NCBI GenBank assembly: GCA_041684965.1
Contig: JAWLGR010000011.1
Span: 62,001-126,000, forward strand
Reading direction: 5' to 3'
DNA length: 64,000 nucleotides
Source: Mariniphaga sp041684965
Lineage (GTDB): Bacteria; Bacteroidota; Bacteroidia; Bacteroidales; Prolixibacteraceae
Position 1 is the stretch's first letter; each line of letters begins with the position of its first letter. Below are positions 1-6,656 of the stretch, piece after piece. Below the pieces are notes generated by a model. It had not been told where the DNA came from. It saw nothing but the letters and a program-made list of their open reading frames with translations, and ran no database searches. The translations under genes and the position numbers were made by a program.

Positions 1-913
1 CCTGGATACGGCCGAATTCTTCAACAAGCTGCCTGCTGTATAGTACGTAACACCTGATGGCCAAATCGCCGCCTACAGCAAAACCGGGTGTTTGTACATT
101 CAGCAGCGAGAGGTAATAGGGGTTAATGAAAAAGGGTATTCCTTTATCTTTTGCCTCCTGAAGTATACTCAATGTCTCCTGATCGAGGGAATAATCAAGT
201 AATTCGTTTAGCATTTCGGGGGTACGTACTGCAAATGACAAGTGAAAACGAGCTTCTTTCCACCATTTTTTCATCCGGCTGATTTTTTGCTTCCTGCTCA
301 GTCCCTGCTCAAAATAATAATTATTGCTTATAATTTCACCACTGTCAATTTTATCAATCAGAATGCTTATAATCCGGTCACGGTTTTTTTTCCGCAACCG
401 GGTAATCTTTAATTCTGTTCCTGCCGGGTAGCGGTCCATCCATTCCGTAACTTTTTCGGAGGGTGGAATATCAGGATTAAGCTTTCCGTTAAGCTGTCTG
501 AACAGGTATAGCATATCTAAAAAGAAATCGGGTTTTGCTCCGCCAATGCCAAAATTGGTAGCCAGCCATAACATTTTAACCGGGTGGGATTCGGCCAAAT
601 CCCCCTGTATGTTCTGATCGGGCCAGGATTCCCCTTCGTATTCAATATAATCGAGCAGGCGGATGGCTGCAATGTTTTGCCAGGTGAGAACTGAATAGGG
701 CTGATGACCGGATTTTTTTTCATAAAACCAGGCTTCTGCTGCCGGGTTATCTTTTATCATTGGCATCACCCATTCTTTAATACCAGTTTTTGCTTCCTGT
801 ACATCAGATGAATTTCTGAGAATCCGCTCCAATACCGGATTTTCCTCAAGTATGTTAAGCAATATTTTTCGGGCATGCACATTTATGGCAATTTTGTCGA
901 GAATAATTTTCAT
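1..913 (-). CDS. KamA family radical SAM protein (lysine 2,3-aminomutase-like), N-terminal part
   Basis: About 304 residues are visible before the gene leaves the window at its 3' end. The ATG at 911-913 opens the frame. The visible part has the helical N-terminal region seen in the long KamA-type proteins of Bacteroidota. It ends with a segment reading GIPFFINPYYLSLLN, which resembles the stretch just ahead of the radical SAM core in lysine/glutamate 2,3-aminomutases (GIPFxITPYYxSLMD). The CxxxCxxC iron-sulfur motif lies outside the window, so radical SAM chemistry and substrate cannot be checked here. Known relatives use PLP and an S-adenosylmethionine radical to shift amino groups; this subgroup has no settled function. 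It is divergent from era across a 412-bp gap. Confidence 0.7.
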   Translation of the reverse strand, partial: MKIILDKIAINVHARKILLNILEENPVLERILRNSSDVQEAKTGIKEWVMPMIKDNPAAEAWFYEKKSGHQPYSVLTWQNIAAIRLLDYIEYEGESWPDQNIQGDLAESHPVKMLWLATNFGIGGAKPDFFLDMLYLFRQLNGKLNPDIPPSEKVTEWMDRYPAGTELKITRLRKKNRDRIISILIDKIDSGEIISNNYYFEQGLSRKQKISRMKKWWKEARFHLSFAVRTPEMLNELLDYSLDQETLSILQEAKDKGIPFFINPYYLSLLNVQTPGFAVGGDLAIRCYVLYSRQLVEEFGRIQ

Positions 914-1325
914 TGTTTAAGATTCCATTTACCCCTATTTTTTTAATATAAGCAAAAAAGCCTGATTTTCAATGGATGTTTATTGCGATTGGATTGATTT
1001 TAAATTCTTTTAACACCCTTTAATTGATTTTTGGTTCAAAACATGGCCAGGAAGACTTTGGCAAAAGCTATAAACATTACCCGTGAAATAAAGACGAATC
1101 CCCTCATAACTTTGAAGCGGCTCAGGTATGAACTTAATTAGGCAGGATTCAGGAATAAATGGAAAATGATTCCAGGTAACGCTTCCCGGATAATACAATT
1201 CAATTATCTTTGCGCTGATTTTTAGCTGTTTGTCAGTTCTTTGTCAGGACTGTTGCAAACGAGTGGTTTCAATCAGATTATATGTACCGTATTACGGGAT
1301 TTTTAATGAAAGCAAAAACAATAAA
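914..1325. other. Divergent intergenic region between kamA-like gene and era
   Basis: This 412-bp stretch carries no convincing gene. A short minus-strand frame inside it (1010-1198) has no family signature. The only clear signal is a TATCTTTG element at 1205-1212 on the plus strand, which fits the Bacteroidota -7 promoter box and would give an era leader of about 100 bases. Confidence 0.5.
1205..1212 (+). promoter_or_regulatory. Bacteroidota-type -7 promoter element upstream of era
   Basis: TATCTTTG matches TAnnTTTG exactly. The transcript would start near 1218, just before a TTG in the era frame at 1230, so the first real start available is the ATG at 1326. No good -33 TTTG box is obvious. 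Confidence 0.5.
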
Positions 1326-2210
1326 ATGACGCATAAAGCAGGATTTGTCAATATATTAGGGAACCCAAACGTGGGTAAGTCAACTCTTATGAATGCCCTG
1401 GTAGGCGAGAAGTTATCCATTATTACAAAAAAGATGCAGACTACCCGGCACCGCATTAAAGGTATTGTAAACGGGGAGGATTTCCAGATTGTGTATTCCG
1501 ATACCCCTGGGATACTGAAGCCGGGATACAAGCTGCAGGAAACCATGATGAAATTTGTGAATACAGCCCTTACTGATGCGGATGTTATACTTTTTGTTAC
1601 CGACACAGTGGAGAAACCGGGGAAGAATCCGGATTACATCGAACGCATCCGTACATCAAATGTTCCGGTTATTGTGGTGATCAATAAAATTGATTTATCG
1701 GACCAGGAAAAAGTTACAAAGCTGTTCGATTATTGGAGCGAGGTATTCCCCGGAGGAAGCATTTATCCGGTTTCGGCACAGGAAAAGTTCAATCTTGAAC
1801 CGGTATTCAACCGTATTCTGGAGTTGCTTCCTGAGAACCCGCCGTTTTTTGGGAAGGATGAGTTCACTGACAGGAGCGAACGGTTTTTTATGCAGGAGAT
1901 TATCCGCGAAAAGATACTGATTCATTATGACAAGGAGGTTCCCTATTCGGTTGAAGTTGAGGTGGAATCATTTAAAGTAAAAGGAGGCCTTATTGAAGTG
2001 AGGGCGGTCATCCATGTAGCCCGCGACAGCCAGAAAGGCATAATTATTGGCAAGGCCGGGAAAATGCTTAAAAAAATTGGCAGTGAAGCAAGGCTCGATG
2101 CCGAGGAGTTTTTTGGAAAGAAAATTTTCCTGGAATTGTTTGTAAAGGTTTCTAAAGACTGGCGCGAAAAAGATAAGCAGCTTAGAAATTTTGGTTACGA
2201 CGATAATTGA
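1326..2210 (+). CDS. era: GTPase Era
   Basis: Ribosome-associated GTPase that binds 16S rRNA and assists maturation of the 30S subunit. The 294-residue protein has the usual Era length and layout. The P-loop GNPNVGKS is at residues 12-19, switch II DTPG at 59-62 and the base-specificity motif NKID at 120-123. The C-terminal KH domain holds GIIIGKAGKMLKKIG at about 238-252. The frame is open back to a TTG at 1230, but the ATG at 1326 puts the P-loop where Era proteins have it, and the extra 32 residues look unlike any Era N-terminus. der follows after 81 bp with its own promoter-like box. Confidence 0.97.
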   Translation: MTHKAGFVNILGNPNVGKSTLMNALVGEKLSIITKKMQTTRHRIKGIVNGEDFQIVYSDTPGILKPGYKLQETMMKFVNTALTDADVILFVTDTVEKPGKNPDYIERIRTSNVPVIVVINKIDLSDQEKVTKLFDYWSEVFPGGSIYPVSAQEKFNLEPVFNRILELLPENPPFFGKDEFTDRSERFFMQEIIREKILIHYDKEVPYSVEVEVESFKVKGGLIEVRAVIHVARDSQKGIIIGKAGKMLKKIGSEARLDAEEFFGKKIFLELFVKVSKDWREKDKQLRNFGYDDN

Positions 2211-2278
2211 AACAGAAAGCTTTCATATCCGGTTAAAGAAGCAGGCGGACTTTAATTTTCTAAAGTTTCCCATTAAAT

Positions 2279-2286
2279 TACATTTG
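2279..2286 (+). promoter_or_regulatory. -7 promoter element almost abutting der start
   Basis: TACATTTG matches TAnnTTTG exactly and is only five bases from the der ATG at 2292. If used, transcription would begin at or within a few bases of the start codon, giving a nearly leaderless mRNA. Confidence 0.45.
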
Positions 2287-2291
2287 ATAAA

Positions 2292-3602
2292 ATGAGCAGT
2301 AAAATATTAGCTATAGTAGGAAGACCCAATGTGGGTAAATCAACATTATTCAACCGGCTTACTGAAACGCGGGAAGCTATTGTTGATGAGGTGTCGGGGG
2401 TTACACGCGACCGTAATTACGGAAAAGCAGAATGGAATGGAAAGGTTTTTTCAGTTATCGACACCGGAGGATACGTAGTCAATTCCGACGATGTGTTTGA
2501 GGCGGAAATCAATAAGCAGGTGCATCTGGCTATCGAGGAGGCCGATGTGATTCTTTTTGTTACCGATGTGGAATCTGGAATTACCGATCTTGATGATGCA
2601 ATTGCTGCCATTTTACGCAGAGCCCGAAAGAAAGTGGTGGTTGCGGTTAACAAGGTGGATAACAATATGCGTATTGCCGATGCGCAGGAGTTTTACGGGC
2701 TGGGACTGGGAGAAATCTATACCATTTCTTCGATGACAGGCAGCGGAACGGGCGATCTGCTCGACAAGGTGGCCGAACAGTTTCCCGATGATACCGGAAC
2801 GGAGGAGGAACATGAACTGCCTTATTTTTCAGTGGTAGGCAGGCCAAATGTTGGTAAGTCATCGTTCATCAACAGCCTTCTTGGCGAAGACCGTTATATT
2901 GTTACCGATGTGGCAGGTACTACACGTGATTCCATACATACACGCTACAATAAATTTGGGCATGATTTTATAATAATCGATACCGCCGGCCTCCGTAAAA
3001 AGGGGAAGGTGCACGAAAACATTGAATTCTATTCCGTGTTGCGTTCAGTGCGAACCATTGAAAGTTCCGATGTGTGCATGCTCATGGTTGATGCTACCCG
3101 CGGCATGGAAGCGCAGGATGTGAGCATCTTCAACCTTATTGTCCGTAATAAAAAAGGGGTAGTAATTCTGGTAAATAAATGGGATATCATCGAAAAAGAC
3201 CAGCACTCAACTAAAAAGATGGAGGCAGAAATCCGTGAACGCATTGCACCGTTTAACGATGTGCCGATACTGTTTATTTCGGCACTGACCAAACAGCGGG
3301 TGCATAAGACGCTTGATGTGGCCATGCAGGTTTTTAAAAACCGCCAAAAAAGAATTAAGACCTCGAAGCTTAATGAGGTATTGCTTGATGCAGTAGAAAA
3401 ATATCCACCACCGGCAGTTAAAGGTAAATACATTAAAATCAAGTTTGTAACTCAGTTGCCTTCACCCACGCCATCCTTTGCACTTTTTGCGAATCTGCCG
3501 CAATACATTCGCGATCCCTACAAACGGTACATTGAAAATAAGATTCGTGAGAATTTTGATTTTCGGGGTGTTCCTATACAGGTTTATTTCAGACAGAAAT
3601 AA
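2292..3602 (+). CDS. der: Ribosome biogenesis GTPase Der (EngA)
   Basis: Tandem-GTPase factor needed for maturation of the 50S ribosomal subunit. The 436 residues contain two complete G domains. The first has P-loop GRPNVGKS at 10-17, DTGG at 57-60 and NKVD at 120-123. The second has GRPNVGKS at 183-190, then DTAG and NKWD. A KH-like C-terminal domain follows and ends in a short basic tail. Length and order are typical for Der. The pairing with era is common in this phylum and groups two ribosome-assembly GTPases, although the gap and the promoter-like box suggest der can be transcribed alone. Confidence 0.97.
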   Translation: MSSKILAIVGRPNVGKSTLFNRLTETREAIVDEVSGVTRDRNYGKAEWNGKVFSVIDTGGYVVNSDDVFEAEINKQVHLAIEEADVILFVTDVESGITDLDDAIAAILRRARKKVVVAVNKVDNNMRIADAQEFYGLGLGEIYTISSMTGSGTGDLLDKVAEQFPDDTGTEEEHELPYFSVVGRPNVGKSSFINSLLGEDRYIVTDVAGTTRDSIHTRYNKFGHDFIIIDTAGLRKKGKVHENIEFYSVLRSVRTIESSDVCMLMVDATRGMEAQDVSIFNLIVRNKKGVVILVNKWDIIEKDQHSTKKMEAEIRERIAPFNDVPILFISALTKQRVHKTLDVAMQVFKNRQKRIKTSKLNEVLLDAVEKYPPPAVKGKYIKIKFVTQLPSPTPSFALFANLPQYIRDPYKRYIENKIRENFDFRGVPIQVYFRQK

Positions 3603-3758
3603 ATCCGGAGGGTATAAAAGCAGTAGACGTTCCAATGCTTTTTGTCATCTGTCAGGATACTCAAATCAAATTATTTTCCTACTGAAAATTATACTGATTA
3701 CCTTTTTATATGCCGGATTCAACGGGTTTTTGTAAATTCGGAGTAAAAATATAAAACA

Positions 3759-4067
3759 ATGTATATAGTCCATGTTTTTGTGCATGTAAAAGAAAGCCGG
3801 GTGGAGGAATTCCGTCAGGCAACCATTGAAAATGCCCGTAATAGTTTGCAGGAACCAGGTGTTGCACGCTTCGATGTGTTGCAGCAACAGGATGAACCTT
3901 CCCGATTTGTGCTGGTAGAGGTTTACCGCCAGTTGGAAGATGCGGCCGCGCATAAGGAGACCAGCCATTACAAAAAATGGCGGGATACAGTTGAAGATAT
4001 GATGGCAGAGCCGCGCAGCAGTATTAAATATTCAAACATATTTCCAAACGAAGAAGGATGGGGTTAA
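3759..4067 (+). CDS. LsrG-like antibiotic biosynthesis monooxygenase (ABM) domain protein
   Basis: A 102-residue single-domain protein with the ferredoxin-like ABM fold. Its pattern closely resembles LsrG, which isomerises the phosphorylated autoinducer-2 breakdown product: RFDVLQ near residues 37-42, HKETSHYKKW in the middle and a MAEPR...NIFP tail. Other members act as quinol or polyketide monooxygenases, so the substrate is open. A near-match -7 box, TAAATTCG, lies at 3733-3740. The stop codon overlaps the next gene by 10 bp, so translation is probably coupled to the alcohol dehydrogenase. No lsr transport or kinase genes are nearby, which argues against a full autoinducer-2 pathway here. 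Confidence 0.85.
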   Translation: MYIVHVFVHVKESRVEEFRQATIENARNSLQEPGVARFDVLQQQDEPSRFVLVEVYRQLEDAAAHKETSHYKKWRDTVEDMMAEPRSSIKYSNIFPNEEGWG

Positions 4068-5224
4068 ATTTTGAATATTCCACTGCAGCAAAGATAGTTT
4101 TTGGTTCAGGCAAAGCCGGCATCCTTCCGCAACTGTTGAAGGAATTTGACAGAAAAGTATTACTGGTTACCGGCAAGGATATAAGAAGACATGAGTTTTT
4201 AATCCATGCCCTGGAGAAGGAGAATTTTGAGGTTACCTTTTTTGCAATTCATAAGGAACCTTCAACCGAAATTGTTTCAGAAGGTGCTGAATTGTTGCGG
4301 GAAAAAGGTTGCACAGTCGTTGTGGGCCTGGGTGGCGGAAGCGTTATTGACGGGGCCAAAGCTATTGCTGCGCTTGCTCCCAATAAGGGGAGTCTCATTG
4401 ATTATCTTGAGGTGATTGGCAGGGGAAAAATCCTGAAGAAAAATCCATTGCCGTTTTTTGCATTACCAACCACTGCCGGCACTGGAGCAGAAGTAACAAA
4501 AAACGCAGTCATTTTGTCGCCGGAACACAATGTTAAGGTAAGCCTGCGCAGCGATTTAATGTTTCCCCGGATGGCGATTATCGACCCGGAGTTAACAGTT
4601 TCAATGGCACCTGAAATTACTGCAACCACCGGAATGGATGCATTGACGCACCTTCTCGAATCCTTTGTGTCGAATCAGTCAAACCCATTCATCGACACGT
4701 TGTGCCGGGAAGGAATACGCAGGATTTCTGCCTCATTGGCCACAGCATACGATGATGGCAGTAATCTGGCTGCCCGTGAAGATATGGCATTTGCAGCGAT
4801 GCTTGGCGGAATGGCGCTTGCCAATGTAAAGTTGGGTGCTGTTCATGGGTTTGCCGGTCCTATGGGGGGAATGTACCCGGTTCCGCATGGGGCAGTATGT
4901 GCAGCGTTGCTGCCGGCTGTAATGGAAATCAACATAAAAGCTTTGGATGAACTAAACCAAAATCAATGGCTTGGAAAATATAACGAAGTAGCTCAAATTT
5001 TAACCGGCAATCCTGAAGCAAAAGCAACTGATGGTATTCAGTGGGCTAAAAAGATGATGGATAAACTGAAAATACCCCATCTTTCCGTATTCGGACTTTC
5101 AGTTGCCAATTTCCCCATATTGGTTGAAAAAGCCAAAAATGCAAGCAGTATGAAAGGTAATCCCGTTTTACTCAGCGATGAACAGCTTATGAAAGTTTTA
5201 TTGAAGCTAAATATTCAAAACTAA
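4058..5224 (+). CDS. Iron-containing alcohol dehydrogenase (FucO/EutG type)
   Basis: NAD(P)-dependent group III alcohol dehydrogenase that interconverts alcohols with aldehydes or ketones. The 388-residue length is standard. The cofactor loop GLGGGSVIDGAK spans 90-101. The four metal ligands of the family are present at the expected places: D194 and H198 in GMDALTHLLE, H263 in GAVHGFAGP and H277 in PVPHGAVCA. The start overlaps the upstream ABM gene by 10 bp and a GMP-synthase-like ATP pyrophosphatase follows 26 bp downstream, so the three look like one operon. The physiological substrate cannot be told from sequence. Confidence 0.93.
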   Translation: MGLNFEYSTAAKIVFGSGKAGILPQLLKEFDRKVLLVTGKDIRRHEFLIHALEKENFEVTFFAIHKEPSTEIVSEGAELLREKGCTVVVGLGGGSVIDGAKAIAALAPNKGSLIDYLEVIGRGKILKKNPLPFFALPTTAGTGAEVTKNAVILSPEHNVKVSLRSDLMFPRMAIIDPELTVSMAPEITATTGMDALTHLLESFVSNQSNPFIDTLCREGIRRISASLATAYDDGSNLAAREDMAFAAMLGGMALANVKLGAVHGFAGPMGGMYPVPHGAVCAALLPAVMEINIKALDELNQNQWLGKYNEVAQILTGNPEAKATDGIQWAKKMMDKLKIPHLSVFGLSVANFPILVEKAKNASSMKGNPVLLSDEQLMKVLLKLNIQN

Positions 5225-5236
5225 AAAATCAAATAT

Positions 5237-5241
5237 AGGAG
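5237..5241 (+). promoter_or_regulatory. Shine-Dalgarno site AGGAG before the ATP-pyrophosphatase gene
   Basis: AGGAG lies nine bases before the ATG at 5251. Strong Shine-Dalgarno sites are infrequent in Bacteroidota, so this supports the ATG chosen and suggests efficient internal initiation in the operon. Confidence 0.5.
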
Positions 5242-5250
5242 AACAGTTTT

Positions 5251-6213
5251 ATGACGAAAGAAATAACATTAAAGGAGTTGAACACTGACCTTTTTATTGC
5301 TGAGAAGGTGAGTGAAATAAAAAGTATTGTTGGCGACGGGATGGCTATTAATGCATTGTCAGGAGGAGTTGATTCTTCTGTGGTGACCATGCTGGGGCAC
5401 AAAGCCCTGGGAAATCAGTTAAGGACAGTATTTGTTGAAAACGGCCTGATGCGGGAGGGTGAAGCGGAACAGGTAGTGGGCTTTTTTAAGAAACTTGGCG
5501 TAACGGTGGAAGTGATTGATGCCCGGAAAGAGTTTTTTGATGCCCTGAGCGGAATTACGAACCCCGAAGAAAAACGTGAGGCTATAACGCAGACTTTTTA
5601 CCGCAAAGTTTTTGGCCGTATTGTGAAGGAAAGCGACGCAAGATACCTGCTACAGGGAACAATACTTACCGATATTGATGAAACGGTTGCAGGCATAAAA
5701 CGGCAGCACAACGTGTTTGAGCAGCTTGGAATTGATCCGCTGGCCACCTTTGGGTACAAAATAATTGAACCTTTGGTGCAACTTCGCAAAGAAGGAGTCA
5801 GAAAAACAGGCAAAGCTCTTGGACTGCCAGCGGCTTTGTTTGACCGTATTCCATTCCCGGGACCTGCGTTTGCTGCCCGGGTAATTGGTGAAGTAACCCC
5901 TGAAAAGGTTGAAACGGTAAGAAAAGCGACCGTTATTGTGGAGCGACTGCTGAAGAACTCCGGGGCATTTCAGTACCTCGCCATTTTGCATGAAGACCGG
6001 GTAACCGGAATGCGCGACGGGAAACGTGATTTTGGGTTGCAGATTGAAGTGCGCTGCTGGGACAGCACCGATGCGCGGTATGCAACACCAACACGGCTGC
6101 CCTATGAAATCCTGGAGCAACTGGGAAGTGAAATAACCCAAAGTGTTCCCGGTGTAGTGAGCGTAACCTATAACATTACATCAAAGCCGCCGTCAACCAT
6201 TGAGGCAATTTAA
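5251..6213 (+). CDS. Stand-alone GMP synthase-type ATP pyrophosphatase (GuaA C-terminal half homologue)
   Basis: The 320 residues correspond to the ATP-pyrophosphatase and dimerisation domains of GMP synthase, without the N-terminal glutamine amidotransferase. The PP-loop SGGVDSS is at 37-43, PFPGP at about 201-205 and the dimer-domain ending KPPSTIE near the C-terminus. Between them the chain departs from ordinary GuaA (YLLQGTILTDIDETVAGIK instead of the LAQGTIYPDVIES type). It could be an ammonia-using XMP aminase subunit like archaeal GuaAb, or a paralogue that adenylates another substrate. It follows the ABM and alcohol dehydrogenase genes closely, an unexpected setting for purine synthesis. 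No amidotransferase subunit or guaB is in the window. Confidence 0.82.
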   Translation: MTKEITLKELNTDLFIAEKVSEIKSIVGDGMAINALSGGVDSSVVTMLGHKALGNQLRTVFVENGLMREGEAEQVVGFFKKLGVTVEVIDARKEFFDALSGITNPEEKREAITQTFYRKVFGRIVKESDARYLLQGTILTDIDETVAGIKRQHNVFEQLGIDPLATFGYKIIEPLVQLRKEGVRKTGKALGLPAALFDRIPFPGPAFAARVIGEVTPEKVETVRKATVIVERLLKNSGAFQYLAILHEDRVTGMRDGKRDFGLQIEVRCWDSTDARYATPTRLPYEILEQLGSEITQSVPGVVSVTYNITSKPPSTIEAI

Positions 6214-6317
6214 TCTGCTGGTGGGTGAAGGCAACAAAAGACATTTTCCAGAAGTTGAGATTGACCCCGCCAATGAAACGCTTTTTCCTCTTTGGAATGC
6301 ATTTTGTTAATAAATAG

Positions 6318-6325
6318 TATCTTTG
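6318..6325 (+). promoter_or_regulatory. -7 promoter element upstream of the small membrane protein-mutL operon
   Basis: TATCTTTG matches TAnnTTTG exactly. It lies 19 bp before the ATG at 6345, with a TTTG at 6291-6294 as a possible -33 box at slightly long spacing. Confidence 0.5.
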
Positions 6326-6344
6326 TAAAAACAAATAAAACAAT

Positions 6345-6656
6345 ATGATTGGACGGTTTTTCTATATACCGGGTACAAAAAAATTTAATATCACTCCGCG
6401 TTTTCACGACCCCGATAAAGAGGAACGTGAAGATAGGGAACGCAGGATAAAGGAAGAGCTGGGGATTGTGGATGAGAAGGTAAAAGATGGGAAACCTTTC
6501 CGGCCAAATATAAGAGGTCAGTTTAGACGGGCTCAGGATGGATATTCAAGATCAACTCCCGGTGCCCGCAAGGCATCCAACTCCAGGTTGATTGTTCTTA
6601 TCATTATCCTGTCACTCATTTTTTATTTGTTTTTTTATTCAGATTTCGTTTTTTAA
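6345..6656 (+). CDS. Small C-terminally membrane-anchored hypothetical protein
   Basis: A 103-residue protein of no family I recognise. The N-terminal 80 residues are very hydrophilic, rich in Arg, Lys, Glu and Asp (for example DPDKEEREDRERRIKEE). The last 20 residues form one hydrophobic segment (LIVLIIILSLIFYLFFY), so it is probably a tail-anchored or single-span membrane protein with a charged cytoplasmic domain. Its TAA stop is followed without a gap by the GTG start of mutL, which implies translational coupling. A -7 promoter box sits just upstream. Whether the conserved neighbour relation to mutL is functional is unknown. Confidence 0.7.
   Translation: MIGRFFYIPGTKKFNITPRFHDPDKEEREDRERRIKEELGIVDEKVKDGKPFRPNIRGQFRRAQDGYSRSTPGARKASNSRLIVLIIILSLIFYLFFYSDFVF

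Noticed and set aside
1230..1325. Upstream extension of era from a TTG start
   Set aside because: The extra 32 residues do not resemble Era and the ATG at 1326 gives the normal N-terminus.
3759..5224. Autoinducer-2 (lsr) locus suggested by the LsrG-like protein
   Set aside because: No lsrK, lsrR, lsrF or transport genes are present, and iron alcohol dehydrogenase is not part of that pathway.
5650..6141. 163-codon minus-strand frame inside the ATP-pyrophosphatase gene
   Set aside because: Shadow of a gene with intact catalytic motifs on the plus strand.
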